A stretch of DNA of 47,560 bases from Comamonadaceae bacterium (GTDB taxonomy: Bacteria > Pseudomonadota > Gammaproteobacteria > Burkholderiales > Burkholderiaceae_C): contig JAIXOZ010000029.1 of NCBI GenBank assembly GCA_027486495.1, forward strand, positions 1 to 47,560, given 5' to 3'. The notes below the pieces were generated by a model. That model was given only the letters and a program-made list of their open reading frames with translations. It ran no database searches and was not told the DNA's origin. Position 1 is the stretch's first letter, and each line of letters opens with the position of its first letter. Position numbers and translations under genes: made by a program. Below are positions 29,624-39,384 of the stretch, piece after piece.

Positions 29624-30463
29624 TCAAGTCACGCGTCCAGGGCATTTGGCCAACTTGGGCAGCACTCGGCAGGCATTGGCCGTGATCGCCAGGGCCAGCT
29701 CTGTGAGGGGCAGACCCCGCAAATCGGCCAGCACCTTCGCCATTCGGGGCAGCTCGGCGGGGCTGTTGCGGCCTTGGGGCAAGCCTTTGGCCCGCTGCTC
29801 GGCCGTTTGGTAGAGCCATTGCGGCGGGATGTCGGGTGCGTCGGTCTCCAACACCAGGGCGCTCAGGGGCAACTCACAGGCCAGGCGGCGCAGCTGCAAT
29901 GAACGCTCGTAGGTCAAGGTGCCACCAAAGCCCAGCGCAAAGCCCATGTGCACCAAGGCGTGTGCTTGTTGGCTGCTGCCATTGAAGGCATGCGCAATGC
30001 CTGAAGTGATCCGGCTCTGGCGCAAGCCTTTGAGCAAGAGGTCGGCCGAGCGCCGCACATGCAAGATGACGGGCAGGCCATGCTTTTGCGCCAGCTTGAG
30101 CTGCGTGGTGTAAAAGAACCATTGGCGCTCGCGCATCTCGGGAGTGCACAGTTCAGGCACAAAAAAGTCCAGCCCGATCTCACCCACAGCCACGAGGCGC
30201 GGGTCGTCGCGGCACTCGGCCAATGCATGGTCCAGCGCCAGCAAGTCAGCTTCATGCGCTTGCGGCACATACAAAGGGTGAATGCCCAGGGCGTAGGCGT
30301 CACCATGCCGCTCAGCGAGTTGCACCACTTGCGGCCAGTGGGTGGCGTGCACCGATGGAATCACACAGCGCGTCACACCCGCTTGGCGAGCCGATTCGCG
30401 CACCGCATCGCGGTCGGCATCAAACTCGGCCGCATCCAGGTGGCAGTGCGTGTCGATCCACAT
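29624..30463 (-). CDS. tatD: TatD family metal-dependent hydrolase
   Basis: A 279-residue TIM-barrel amidohydrolase. The metal-binding THCHLD motif is at residues 4-9. The catalytic Glu is in AVGEIGLDFF, a His in PVILHVRRS, the next His in IAHAFNGSS, and the Asp in LETDAPDIPPQ. TatD nucleases cleave single-stranded DNA and RNA and take part in repair and degradation. It follows lolD by 14 nt, so it belongs to the lol transcription unit. An unusually long insertion for the family is not seen; length is typical. Confidence 0.93.
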   Translation of the reverse strand: MWIDTHCHLDAAEFDADRDAVRESARQAGVTRCVIPSVHATHWPQVVQLAERHGDAYALGIHPLYVPQAHEADLLALDHALAECRDDPRLVAVGEIGLDFFVPELCTPEMRERQWFFYTTQLKLAQKHGLPVILHVRRSADLLLKGLRQSRITSGIAHAFNGSSQQAHALVHMGFALGFGGTLTYERSLQLRRLACELPLSALVLETDAPDIPPQWLYQTAEQRAKGLPQGRNSPAELPRMAKVLADLRGLPLTELALAITANACRVLPKLAKCPGRVT

Positions 30464-30477
30464 TCAGGTTGAAGATT

Positions 30478-31269
30478 TCAGACCGGTGTTTGCAAGACAC
30501 CCTTGACCAGGTGCAGCTGCCGGTCGCAACGTGCTGCCAAGGCCTGGTCGTGCGTGACCACCACAAAGGCGGTGCCGCGCTCGCGGGCCAGTTGCAGCAT
30601 CAGCGCGAACACGCCGTCGGCCGTTTCGCGGTCCAGGTTGCCCGTGGGCTCGTCGGCCAACACGCTGGCCGGGTCGTTGACCAAGGCGCGGGCCAGGGCC
30701 ACACGCTGGCGCTCGCCACCCGACAACTCCGAAGGCCTGTGGTGCAGGCGATCGCCCAAGCCCACACGTTGCAGCCAGCCCGTGGCCACAGCGGCCGCCT
30801 CGGCGCGGTCTTGGCGACGGATCCACAGCGGCATGGCCACGTTGTCCAAAGCACTGAACTCGGGCAGCAAATGGTGAAACTGGTAGACAAAACCCAGGTA
30901 ACGGTTGCGCCACTGGCCTTGCTCGGCCGCACTCAGGGCCGACAGCAACTGCCCCTTGAGCTGCACCGAGCCTTGCGTTGGCGCATCAAGGCCACCGAGC
31001 AAATGCAGCAAAGTGCTTTTGCCCGAGCCCGAAGCGCCCACGATGGCCAGGGTCTCCCCGGCGTGCACGGTCAGGTCCACGCCTTGCAGCACGGTCACGT
31101 CCAAGCGCCCTTCGGTGAAACGCTTGGTCAGGCCCTGGGCCTGGAGCACCGTATCGCCTCTTGGCGGGCGAACAGAGGCTGGCGAGTCACGCCCCTTCGT
31201 ATGCCCGGTGGGCACGGCAGTCAAGGCGCCCAAAGTGTCCGGAATTGCGGGCAAGGAAATGTTATTCAT
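30478..31269 (-). CDS. lolD: Lipoprotein-releasing ABC transporter ATP-binding protein LolD
   Basis: A 263-residue ABC ATPase. Walker A is GASGSGKST near residue 78, the Q loop [10 protein letters not shown] is followed by [15 protein letters not shown] (signature), and Walker B is [12 protein letters not shown]. An N-terminal extension of about 40 residues before the conserved [10 protein letters not shown] is unusual for LolD (typical proteins are about 230 residues). It powers extraction of outer-membrane lipoproteins from the inner membrane for LolA. Its start overlaps the LolC/E stop by 8 nt, confirming coupled translation with the permease gene. Confidence 0.93.
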   Translation of the reverse strand: MNNISLPAIPDTLGALTAVPTGHTKGRDSPASVRPPRGDTVLQAQGLTKRFTEGRLDVTVLQGVDLTVHAGETLAIVGASGSGKSTLLHLLGGLDAPTQGSVQLKGQLLSALSAAEQGQWRNRYLGFVYQFHHLLPEFSALDNVAMPLWIRRQDRAEAAAVATGWLQRVGLGDRLHHRPSELSGGERQRVALARALVNDPASVLADEPTGNLDRETADGVFALMLQLARERGTAFVVVTHDQALAARCDRQLHLVKGVLQTPV

Positions 31270-32530
31270 ATCTCAGCGCCTCCGCCGGGTTGACCTGGCT
31301 GGCGCGCCAGCTGGGGTAAAGCGTGGCCACAAAAGCCAGCACCAATGAAATGATGGCCACCGGCCAAATGTCGCTGGCCAGCGGCTCGCTGGGCATGCGG
31401 CTGATCAGGTAAATGTCACGCGGTAAAAAACTGGCGTTGAACAAGGTCTCGAGCGCAGGCACGATCACATCGATATTGAAGGCCACCAGCAGTCCCAAGC
31501 CCAAACCACTCATGGTGCCGATCACGCCCACCGTGGCGCCCTGCACCACAAAAATGCCCATGATGCTGCGCGGACTGGCTCCCAGGGTGCGCAAGATCGC
31601 AATGTCCGCACGCTTGTCCGTTACCGTCATCACCAGCGTGCTGACCAAATTAAAAGCCGCCACCGCCACGATGAGCGTGAGGATGATGAACATCATGCGT
31701 TTTTCCACTTGCACAGCGGCAAACCAGGTTTTGTTTTGCTGCGTCCAGTCGCGCACAAAGAATTGCGGGCCCAGCGCCAGTTGCAGGTCACGCGCCACTT
31801 CACGCGCCAGATGCAAATCGCGCAACTTCAGGCGCACGCCACTGGGACCTTCCAGGCGGAACATGCGGGCAGCGTCCTCGACGTGCATCAGTGCCAGCGC
31901 CGAGTCGTATTCATAGTGCCCCGAAGAAAACGTACCCACCACGCCCATTTGTTTCATGCGCGGCACCACGCCGGCAGGCGTGACTTGGCCAGACGGCGAC
32001 ACCAGGGTCACCGGGTCGCCGCTTTGCAAATAAAGGTTGTTGGCCAGGTCGCGGCCCAGCACCAAATTGAATTCGCCCGGCTGCAGACGCTGCAGCACGC
32101 CGACTTGCGTGTCGTTCGACAAATCGCTGACCTCGGGCTCCAGCGCCGGGTCGATGCCGCGCACCAGCACACCCTTCATGTCCTCGCCCCGTGCGAGCAA
32201 AGCCTGCGCGGTGATGAAGGGCGCAGCACCCAGCACCTGGGGGTGCGCCTTCAGACGGGCCAGCAAGGCGGGCAAATCGGCCACCGCTGCGCCATCGGCC
32301 GCGTACACCTCAATGTGCGAGACCACACCCAGCATGCGGTCGCGCACCTCTTTTTGAAAACCGTTCATCACACTCAGCACGATGATGAGGGCCGCCACGC
32401 CCAGGCCAATGCCCATCATGGACACCCCGGAAATGAAAGATATGAAACCGTTACGCCGCGTGGCACGGCCTGCACGGGTGTAGCGCCAGCCGAGCACCAG
32501 CTCGTAGGGGATGTTTTTGAAAAAAGCCAT
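31262..32530 (-). CDS. lolE: Lipoprotein-releasing ABC transporter permease LolC/E
   Basis: A 422-residue inner-membrane permease with four TM helices in the family pattern, one near the N-terminus and three at the C-terminus (around 280, 325 and 390), and a large periplasmic MacB-like domain between. LolC/E markers are [39 protein letters not shown] and the conserved [17 protein letters not shown] end. Betaproteobacteria usually carry one such permease instead of LolC plus LolE, and no second copy is seen here. It is divergent from the RpfE-like gene with a 50-bp gap. Confidence 0.93.
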   Translation of the reverse strand: MAFFKNIPYELVLGWRYTRAGRATRRNGFISFISGVSMMGIGLGVAALIIVLSVMNGFQKEVRDRMLGVVSHIEVYAADGAAVADLPALLARLKAHPQVLGAAPFITAQALLARGEDMKGVLVRGIDPALEPEVSDLSNDTQVGVLQRLQPGEFNLVLGRDLANNLYLQSGDPVTLVSPSGQVTPAGVVPRMKQMGVVGTFSSGHYEYDSALALMHVEDAARMFRLEGPSGVRLKLRDLHLAREVARDLQLALGPQFFVRDWTQQNKTWFAAVQVEKRMMFIILTLIVAVAAFNLVSTLVMTVTDKRADIAILRTLGASPRSIMGIFVVQGATVGVIGTMSGLGLGLLVAFNIDVIVPALETLFNASFLPRDIYLISRMPSEPLASDIWPVAIISLVLAFVATLYPSWRASQVNPAEALRYE

Positions 32531-32580
32531 AGGCCGCTATTGTGCCGTGCCCCCCATGGGGCCTGCGACAATGAGGCCCC

Positions 32581-33525
32581 ATGCACCTGATCATTCCCTA
32601 CGCGGCCAGCCACGCCTTCAACGGCCCCGAGGTTTGGGGCGGTTTGCAGCTGCCCCATTTGCAAGCCCTGCTGGGGCCATTGCAGCGCCAGCAAGTTTGG
32701 CAAGACCCCGAATCCACCCCCTTGCACCTGCCGCACGAACGCCTGCACGCCCAAGCTTTGGGCTGGCCCAGCGACGCCAGCGCCCTGCCCTGGGCTGCCT
32801 GGCACCAGGCACAACAAGGCCAGGCCACCCCCCAAGCACAAGCTTGGATGACGCCCTGCTACTGGCAAGTGGGCATGGACCAGGTGGTGATGATGGACCC
32901 AGCCAACCTCTTCTTGTCAGACCAAGAGTCGCAGCAACTGTTGCAGGCCATGCAGCCATTTTTGCAAGAAGATGGCCTGCAAGTCACTTGGCACAGCGCC
33001 TTGCTCTGGCACGCACAAGGCGATTTGTTGGCCGACCTGGCCTGTGCTTCGCTGGACCGGGTGATTGACCAAAACGTCAAACCCTGGATGCCAAACAGCC
33101 CTGCCGCACGCCCCTTGCAACGCCTGCAAACTGAAATGCAAATGCTGCTGTACAACCACCCGGTCAATGACGCCCGCGACGCACGGCGGCAAATCCCCGT
33201 CAATTCTTTTTGGCTGCACGGCGCGGGCACCCTGCCTCCAACGTCCGCCCCAACGCGGCGTGTGGAAGTGCCAGATGCCTTGCGCCACAGCGCCTTGCGC
33301 GGCGATGTGCAGGCCTGGCGTCAAGCCTGGCAGCAGCTGGACGCCACGCTGCTGGCCGACTTGCTGGCGCACTTCAAGGCCACAGGTCAGGCCACACTGA
33401 GCCTGTGCAGCCCACACACCGCCCACACCTACACCGCAGCGCCCACCGCCTGGCACCAACGCATCACGCGCCTGTTCACCACCACCACCCCTGCGGCGGC
33501 ACTGGCCGCCTTGATCACGCCATGA
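32581..33525 (+). CDS. RpfE-like conserved protein (phosphoglycerate-mutase-like family)
   Basis: A 314-residue protein without signal or TM segment. I recognise it as the RpfE-type conserved protein that in many Beta- and Gammaproteobacteria lies directly before recJ, annotated as regulatory or cofactor-independent phosphoglycerate-mutase-like. Visible blocks are the N-terminal MHLIIPYAASHAFNGPE, WMTPCYWQVGMDQVVMMDP, LHADLACASLDRVI-like and NSFWLHGAGTLPP. The activity is not proven. Its TGA overlaps the recJ ATG by an ATGA junction. Q-rich composition may reflect the local GC bias. Confidence 0.75.
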   Translation: MHLIIPYAASHAFNGPEVWGGLQLPHLQALLGPLQRQQVWQDPESTPLHLPHERLHAQALGWPSDASALPWAAWHQAQQGQATPQAQAWMTPCYWQVGMDQVVMMDPANLFLSDQESQQLLQAMQPFLQEDGLQVTWHSALLWHAQGDLLADLACASLDRVIDQNVKPWMPNSPAARPLQRLQTEMQMLLYNHPVNDARDARRQIPVNSFWLHGAGTLPPTSAPTRRVEVPDALRHSALRGDVQAWRQAWQQLDATLLADLLAHFKATGQATLSLCSPHTAHTYTAAPTAWHQRITRLFTTTTPAAALAALITP

Positions 33526-35231
33526 ATTTGCTCACCCGAGATGTGCCCCCCCGCAGCGCCTGGGCGCTGGAACAAGCGGGCATCCACCCCCTGCTGGCCC
33601 GCCTTTATGCGGCGCGCGGCGTGTTGTCCAAAGACGAGCTCGACGACGCCCTGAGCCTGCTGCTGCCCCCGGCAGGCATGCTGGGCACCCACGAGGCCGC
33701 CAAGTTGCTGGCCGATGCCATCGCACAAAACAAGCGCCTGTGCATCGTGGCCGATTACGACTGCGACGGCGCAACCGCCTGCGCCGTGGGCGTGCGCGGC
33801 CTGCGCATGCTGGGCGCGCGCAACGTGAGTTATTTGGTACCCGACCGCGTGGTCGACGGTTATGGCCTGACACCCCCGATTGCCGAGCGTGTGCATGCAC
33901 AAGGGGCCGATGTGTTGATCACCGTAGACAACGGCATCGCCAGCGTGGCGGGCGTTCAAGCGGCGCAAGCGCTCGGCCTGCAGGTGCTGGTGACCGACCA
34001 CCACTTGCCCGGCAGCGAACTGCCCAGCGCCGAGGTCATCGTCAACCCCAACCAACCCGGCTGCAGCTTCACCAGCAAATCCATCGCGGGTGTGGGCGTG
34101 ATGTTTTATGTGCTTCTCGCCCTGCGGGCCGAGCTGCGCCAGCGCGGCGTGTTTGACGCGAGCAACCAACCGCGCCTCGACGCGCTGCTGCCCCTGGTGG
34201 CTTTGGGCACCGTGGCCGACGTGGTCAAGCTGGACGCCAACAACCGCCGCCTGGTGGCGCAAGGCCTGCGCCGGGTACGTGCAGGCGCACTGCCGCCCGG
34301 CATGTCCGCGCTAATGCGTGCCGCCAGCCGCGAAAACGCCAAGGCCACCACCTTTGACTTTGGTTTTGCCTTGGGGCCACGCATCAACGCCGCAGGCCGT
34401 CTGGCCGATATGACGCTGGGCATCGAATGCCTTTTGACCGACGACGCAGGCCGCGCCGACGAGCTGGCCAAGCAGCTGGACGCGATCAACCGCGAACGCC
34501 GCGTGATCGAGGGTGACATGCGCGAGATGGCGATGGAGATGGCCGAGTCGCTGTTTGACGAGGGCGACGAGCCGCCGCCGACCATTTGTGTGTTCGACCC
34601 GGACTTTCACGAGGGCGTGGTGGGCATCGTGGCTTCGCGCATCAAGGACAAGCTGCACCGCCCCACCTTTGTGTTCGCGGCCAGCAGCGCACCGGGCAAA
34701 GAGCACGAACTCAAGGGTTCAGGCCGCTCGATTGCGGGCTTTCATTTGCGCGACGCGCTCGATTTGGTGGCCAAACGCGCCCCGGGCGTGCTGCTGCGCT
34801 TTGGCGGTCACGCCATGGCGGCGGGCTGCACAGTGGCCGAAGAGCACCTCGATGTGTTTGAGGAAACGCTCAACCAAGTGGCCATGGAATGGCTGGACGC
34901 GGCCACACTGCAACGCCGCCTGGAAACCGATGGACCGCTGCCCGCCGAATACCGCCGCGTGGACTTGGTAGAAATGCTGCACCACGAGGTCTGGGGCCAG
35001 GGTTTTGCGCCACCGGTGTTTTGCGAAGAGATCGAGATCGTGTCGCAGCGATTGGTGGGCGAAAAACACCTGTCGCTCAAGATGAAGCACCAAGGCCAGC
35101 CGGTGGACGGCATCTGGTTTGGCCGCACCGAGCCGCTGCCATCGCGGGTCAAACTGGCTTATCGGCTGGACGCCGACGAGTGGCAAGGGCAAAAGCGGGT
35201 GCGTTTTTTGGTGGAAGGTGCGGAGGTTTGA
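33522..35231 (+). CDS. recJ: Single-stranded-DNA-specific exonuclease RecJ
   Basis: A 569-residue DHH/DHHA1 nuclease. Motif I is DYDCDGATA (residues 78-86), the DNG motif near 137-139, and motif III is TDHHLPG with DHH at 160-162. A GPRINAAGRLADM region follows, then the C-terminal DHHA1 domain with GSGRSIAGFHLRDAL and GGHAMAAGCTV, and finally the OB-fold-like end. RecJ degrades 5' ssDNA ends in recombination and mismatch repair. It overlaps the RpfE-like gene at the start, and the convergent coaD ends 4 nt after its stop. Confidence 0.96.
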   Translation: MNLLTRDVPPRSAWALEQAGIHPLLARLYAARGVLSKDELDDALSLLLPPAGMLGTHEAAKLLADAIAQNKRLCIVADYDCDGATACAVGVRGLRMLGARNVSYLVPDRVVDGYGLTPPIAERVHAQGADVLITVDNGIASVAGVQAAQALGLQVLVTDHHLPGSELPSAEVIVNPNQPGCSFTSKSIAGVGVMFYVLLALRAELRQRGVFDASNQPRLDALLPLVALGTVADVVKLDANNRRLVAQGLRRVRAGALPPGMSALMRAASRENAKATTFDFGFALGPRINAAGRLADMTLGIECLLTDDAGRADELAKQLDAINRERRVIEGDMREMAMEMAESLFDEGDEPPPTICVFDPDFHEGVVGIVASRIKDKLHRPTFVFAASSAPGKEHELKGSGRSIAGFHLRDALDLVAKRAPGVLLRFGGHAMAAGCTVAEEHLDVFEETLNQVAMEWLDAATLQRRLETDGPLPAEYRRVDLVEMLHHEVWGQGFAPPVFCEEIEIVSQRLVGEKHLSLKMKHQGQPVDGIWFGRTEPLPSRVKLAYRLDADEWQGQKRVRFLVEGAEV

Positions 35232-35234
35232 GCC

Positions 35235-35741
35235 TCAATGCTTGGTCGCGACCTTGGCCTGCAAGGCGTTGAGCACCGGGGCCGACACCAAACCCGACAC
35301 ATCACCGCCGAGCTTGGCGATTTCACGCACCAAGGTGCTGCTGATGTGCTGCACATGGGCGCTGGTGTGCAGGAACACCGTGTCAATTTCCGGGGCCAAA
35401 TGGCGGTTCATGCCCGACATTTGCGTTTCGTAGTCGTAGTCGGTCACCGAACGCAGGCCGCGCACGATCACCTGGGCGTTTTGCGAACGCACAAACTCGA
35501 CGATCAGGCCATCAAATGGCAGGGCCTTCACATTTGGGCAATCGGCCAGCGCGGCTTGCGCCAAGGCCACGCGCTCGTCCAGGCTGAACAGGGTTTTTTT
35601 GTGGTGCGCCACGGCCACGGCAATGATGACTTGGTCAAACATTTGGGCGGCGCGGCGAATCGCGTCTTCGTGGCCCAAGGTCAAAGGGTCAAAGGTGCCC
35701 GAATACACAGCGGTCACAAGGGCGTTGGCAGATCGGCTCAT
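35235..35741 (-). CDS. coaD: Phosphopantetheine adenylyltransferase
   Basis: A 168-residue nucleotidyltransferase that makes dephospho-CoA from 4'-phosphopantetheine and ATP. Family motifs are SGTFDPLTLGHEDAIRRA (T/HxGH), LIVEFVRSQNAQVIVRGLRSVTDYDYETQM, and ISSTLVREIAKLGGDVSGLV near the C-terminus (ISSTxVR). Its size is normal. It is cotranscribed with rsmD, which ends 42 nt upstream; that adjacency is common in proteobacteria and supports both calls. Confidence 0.95.
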   Translation of the reverse strand: MSRSANALVTAVYSGTFDPLTLGHEDAIRRAAQMFDQVIIAVAVAHHKKTLFSLDERVALAQAALADCPNVKALPFDGLIVEFVRSQNAQVIVRGLRSVTDYDYETQMSGMNRHLAPEIDTVFLHTSAHVQHISSTLVREIAKLGGDVSGLVSAPVLNALQAKVATKH

Positions 35742-35783
35742 GGGGGTGTCCTTGAAAAATGGGGCAAGAGCGCAAAGGGCCGA

Positions 35784-36440
35784 TCATGCCAATGATGCGG
35801 TCCGTTGCAACAAATGGGCGTGCACAGCGCCCGCTTTGAGGTGGCGTTCGCACTGTAGACCCAAGGACGTCAATGCCTCTGTGGGCCAAGCCACAGGCGC
35901 TTCCAAATAAATCCAGCCACCCACGGGTACGGCACGGGACGCCGCTTTCAGGGCGGGCTCGAACCAGGGGCCATCAAAAGGCGGGTCGATGAAGACCAGG
36001 TCCACACTGCCGGCTGGCAAACGGCCCAAAGTGCTCACCGCGTCGCCGCGCTGCACACTCACCATGCTGGCTTTGAGGCGGGTGGCGTTCTCTTGCAAAT
36101 CGCGCACCAACACAGCGTCTTGCTCGACCATCAGCACATGGACCGCGCCGCGCGATGCGGCCTCCAGGCCCAGAACGCCCGTGCCCGCAAAAGCGTCCAC
36201 ACAGCGCCAGCCGCTCAAGTCTTGGCCCAGCCAGTTGAACAAGGTCTCGCGCACCCGGTCGGGTGTGGGGCGCAAGCCGGGTTTATCCAGCACTTTCAGT
36301 CGGGTGCGCCGCCACTGTCCGCCGATGATGCGGATCTCGTGCGAGGGCGGGCCTTTGGGCACTGGGTTCTTCGGTTTTTTCTCGGCGGCGTGACGGGCCG
36401 CGCCGCTCAGTGGTGGACGTTTGGATGGGGCTGATGACAT
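35784..36440 (-). CDS. rsmD: 16S rRNA (guanine(966)-N2)-methyltransferase RsmD
   Basis: A 218-residue SAM-dependent methyltransferase that modifies G966 of 16S rRNA. The N-terminal RIIGGQWRRTRLKVLDKPGLRPTPDRVRETLFNWL is diagnostic. The SAM-binding motif is DAFAGTGVLGLEAASRGA near residues 80-97, and the catalytic NPPF-type motif is IDPPFDGPWF. An N-terminal Lys/Pro-rich tail of about 34 residues precedes the domain; whether the native start lies inside it cannot be decided. It is followed by coaD and preceded by two M16 genes in the same direction. Confidence 0.93.
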   Translation of the reverse strand: MSSAPSKRPPLSGAARHAAEKKPKNPVPKGPPSHEIRIIGGQWRRTRLKVLDKPGLRPTPDRVRETLFNWLGQDLSGWRCVDAFAGTGVLGLEAASRGAVHVLMVEQDAVLVRDLQENATRLKASMVSVQRGDAVSTLGRLPAGSVDLVFIDPPFDGPWFEPALKAASRAVPVGGWIYLEAPVAWPTEALTSLGLQCERHLKAGAVHAHLLQRTASLA

Positions 36441-36486
36441 AGCTTACGAGTGTAAAGGCCCGAAGGCTGGAGTCCCGTCTTGTCTT

Positions 36487-37893
36487 TCAGGGTTGGCCAC
36501 CCACCACCACCGTCACCATGCGTTCGGGCTGCAACACGCGCGCCATGGCGCGTTGAATATCGGCGGCGGTCACGCGCTCGATTTGCTGCGTCCATGTGTT
36601 CAGGTAATTGAGGGGCAAACGGTTCCAAGCGATGTTGGCCACGTTGTCCAGCAGCTTGCGGTTGCTGTCGATGCGCAGCGCAAAACCGCCCACCAGATTG
36701 GATTTGGCCGCTTGCAATTCGGCCTCGGTGGGTCCTTCACGCACAAAGCTTTTCACCACCTCTTGAGACACCGCAACCGCCTGCGCAGCTTGATCGGGAC
36801 GTGTCTGCAAACCCACCATGAAAGCGCCCGCATGCAGACCCGGCGAAAAACCGCTGTAGACGCTGTAACTCAGGCCGCGTTTTTCACGCACCTGCTCGGT
36901 CAGGCGCGAGACAAAACCACCACCGCCCAAAATGTGGTTGCCCACCAGCAAGGCAAAAAAGTCAGGGTCGGTGCGTTTGTAGCCCGGCTGGCCGATCAGC
37001 ACATGGGCCTGGGCCGAGTCAAAGGGCCAATTCAGGTTTTGTGCGGCAGCCAAAGGGGCCACTTCGGGCACGGGCGGCAAGTTGGGGCAGCCTGATTCGC
37101 CGGGCCACTGCGCCAGCAGGCGCTGCACCATGGCATCGGCCTGAGCCCGGGTCAAAGCCCCCACCACACTCACCGTGGCACGGCAAGTGCGCAAAGCTTG
37201 GGCATGCAGGTTTTTGAAGTCTTGCACGCCAATGCGCGACAAGCTCTCGGGCGTGGCCCGAAAACCGTAGGGGTGCGCACCATACACCGCCTGCGCAAAG
37301 CGCTGCTGCACCACCGTGCCGGGCTTGGTCAACGATTCGCGGATGGAGGCGCTGATGCGTTCTCGGTCACGCAGCCACATGGCCTCAGGGAAGGCCGGGT
37401 GGGCCATTTGACGTGCGGCCAAGGCCACGGCTTTGTCCAGCAAATCGGGGTAGCTCAGGCTGCGCAGGCCAAAGCTCATGCGGTCACCGCCCGCACTGCC
37501 CCCAAAACTGGCACCCAGGTCAGCCCAGGCTTCACCGATCTGGTTTTCGTCCATGGCATTGGGGTAAGGGCCTTGGCTCTGCCCTTTCACTTTCGGCTCG
37601 GCGCGGGTGCCGTTGGCCATTTGCCCCGCCATGACCGAGGCCAGGCCCGCCTGCGCCGCCGGGTCACGTCGGCTGCCCGCGTCGATGTCGATTTGCACAT
37701 CGACCATGGGAATGGCGTGGCTCTCGACCAAGAACACGCGCGCACCGCTGGGTTGGGTCCAGTGTTGAATGGGCAAGGAAGCGTGCGCCCAGCCCACTGC
37801 CCCCCCGCAAGCCAGCAGCAAAACTGAACTGCGCAAAACCCGTGCGGTCGTGGACAAGGATGAAATCAAAAACATGGGGTGAGGCACTTTCAT
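36487..37893 (-). CDS. M16 family peptidase homologue lacking the zinc motif
   Basis: A 468-residue M16 (pitrilysin/insulinase) protein with a Sec signal peptide (cleavage near AHA). The two-lobed fold is recognisable by SRLTEQVREKRGLSYSVYSGF and GFALRIDSNRKLLDNVANIAWN, the region that binds substrate in the C-terminal half. The HxxEH zinc site is absent: the aligned segment reads AGLASVMAGQM. It is therefore probably the non-catalytic partner of the active M16 enzyme encoded just upstream, as in mitochondrial processing peptidase. The ATG at 37893 was chosen; a TTG 18 nt upstream overlaps the previous stop and is possible. Confidence 0.85.
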   Translation of the reverse strand: MKVPHPMFLISSLSTTARVLRSSVLLLACGGAVGWAHASLPIQHWTQPSGARVFLVESHAIPMVDVQIDIDAGSRRDPAAQAGLASVMAGQMANGTRAEPKVKGQSQGPYPNAMDENQIGEAWADLGASFGGSAGGDRMSFGLRSLSYPDLLDKAVALAARQMAHPAFPEAMWLRDRERISASIRESLTKPGTVVQQRFAQAVYGAHPYGFRATPESLSRIGVQDFKNLHAQALRTCRATVSVVGALTRAQADAMVQRLLAQWPGESGCPNLPPVPEVAPLAAAQNLNWPFDSAQAHVLIGQPGYKRTDPDFFALLVGNHILGGGGFVSRLTEQVREKRGLSYSVYSGFSPGLHAGAFMVGLQTRPDQAAQAVAVSQEVVKSFVREGPTEAELQAAKSNLVGGFALRIDSNRKLLDNVANIAWNRLPLNYLNTWTQQIERVTAADIQRAMARVLQPERMVTVVVGGQP

Positions 37894-37907
37894 GGGATGA
37901 GCGCGGT

Positions 37908-39356
37908 TCAATGCCGAGCACCCGGCGCGGGGCGGCGTGCACGGGGCTGGCCCGACAAAGGCTGAGGCAGCAAGGTGGCCACGGTGAGGCTGTCATCGCC
38001 AAAATACTTTTGGGCCACGGCTTGCACCTGAGCGGGCGTGACTTGCCGCAAACGAGCGATCAATTGCGCACCGTAATCGGGCGGCAGGCCCAGCGTCCAG
38101 GCCACACCCAGTTCGCGGGCCTGGTTGAACACCGAATCGAGTTTGTAAATCTCGCTGGCCACCCATTGGGTTTTCACGCGCTGCAACTCGGCGTCGTTCA
38201 CACCTTCTGTGGCCACGCGCTGCACCTGAGCCCGCAAGGCGGCCTCGAGTGCTTGCGGCGATTGGCCTTTGGCGGGCACACCTTCGAGGTAAAAGAACTG
38301 CGGCCCCCGGCCCATCAGGCCGTTGTAGGCCCCTGCGCTGTCGGCCAGGCGGTTGTCGCCCTGCGTCAGGGCGCGGTCCAGGCGCGCACCGCTGTAGCCA
38401 TCGAGCACGGCAGCCAGCACGGTCAAGGCCAGAGCGTCGTCGTGCTCGGGCGTGACCGCCAAGCTGGCCAGGCGCGGCACCTTGAAGGCAAGCGCCACAT
38501 ACGACTGCTCTGCCGGGGCTTTGAATTCGAGGCGACGCAGGCCTTGCTGCGCGGGCTCGTCCCGAGGTTTGCGATCGGGCACGGCGCGGGTCGGGATGCT
38601 GCCGTAATACTTCTCGGCCAGTGCCTTGACTTGCAAAGGGTCCACATCGCCCGCCACCACCACCACCGCGTTGGCCGGGGTGTACCACTTGCGATAAAAG
38701 TCGCGAGCGTCTTGCGCCGTCATGGCTTCGAGATCACTCATCCAACCCACGATGGGGCGGCGGTAAGGCGAGGCCGACAAAGCGGTGGCCGAGAGCATTT
38801 CGTGCAACTGGGCGCGGGGGTTGTCGTCGGTGCGCAGGCGGCGCTCTTCTTTCACCACCTCCAGCTCTTTGGCGAATTCGGCATCGGGCCACTGGTTGTT
38901 GGCAAAGCGGTCTGATTCCAGCCGCATCACGGCTTCGATCTGGTTGGATGGAATTTGCTGGTAATACCCGGTGTAGTCCTTGGCGGTGAACGCGTTTTCT
39001 CGCCCGCCCAAGGCCGCCACACGGCGCGAAAATTCGCCTGGTGCCAGTGTCGGCGTGCCTTTGAACAGCATGTGCTCCAGCACATGGGCCACGCCGCTGG
39101 TGCCATCGACCTCGTCCATCGAGCCCACCCGAAGCCACACCATGTGCACCGCCGTGGGCGCTCGGCGGTCGGCCTTGACCCACAAGCCCATGCCGTTGGC
39201 CAAGGTGAAGGTGTGCACTTGGGCCGCACTGGCCGCTGGGGCTTGGCCTGCGGTTTGTGCGGCCGCCTGGCCTTGCGGGGACTGCGCTGAGGCGCTGAAG
39301 CTGTTGGCCAGCAGGGCTGTTGCCAGCGAAAGTACCAAGAGAAAGTTCGGTTTCAT
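37908..39356 (-). CDS. M16 family zinc metallopeptidase
   Basis: A 482-residue periplasmic peptidase. A signal peptide covers about residues 1-24 (SFSASA). The inverted zinc motif HVLEH is at 91-95, with the distal Glu in EVVKEERRLR and the companion ENAFTAKDYTGYYQQIP segment. The C-terminal domain carries SPYRRPIVGWMSDLEAMTAQDARDFYRKWYTPANAVVVVAGD. It is the active member of a pair with 36487-37893. It is divergent from ftsY with only 28 bp between the start codons. ATG 39356 is preferred; a second ATG at 39365 is equally served by the AAGGA site. Confidence 0.9.
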   Translation of the reverse strand: MKPNFLLVLSLATALLANSFSASAQSPQGQAAAQTAGQAPAASAAQVHTFTLANGMGLWVKADRRAPTAVHMVWLRVGSMDEVDGTSGVAHVLEHMLFKGTPTLAPGEFSRRVAALGGRENAFTAKDYTGYYQQIPSNQIEAVMRLESDRFANNQWPDAEFAKELEVVKEERRLRTDDNPRAQLHEMLSATALSASPYRRPIVGWMSDLEAMTAQDARDFYRKWYTPANAVVVVAGDVDPLQVKALAEKYYGSIPTRAVPDRKPRDEPAQQGLRRLEFKAPAEQSYVALAFKVPRLASLAVTPEHDDALALTVLAAVLDGYSGARLDRALTQGDNRLADSAGAYNGLMGRGPQFFYLEGVPAKGQSPQALEAALRAQVQRVATEGVNDAELQRVKTQWVASEIYKLDSVFNQARELGVAWTLGLPPDYGAQLIARLRQVTPAQVQAVAQKYFGDDSLTVATLLPQPLSGQPRARRPAPGARH

Positions 39357-39384
39357 AGAATGCATGATCCTTGAAATCCACGCC

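Noticed and set aside
29494-29685. Short open frame with HPELDPGT-like peptide
   Set aside because: This peptide is the translation of a dispersed palindromic repeat at 29595-29613 and is a common false gene.
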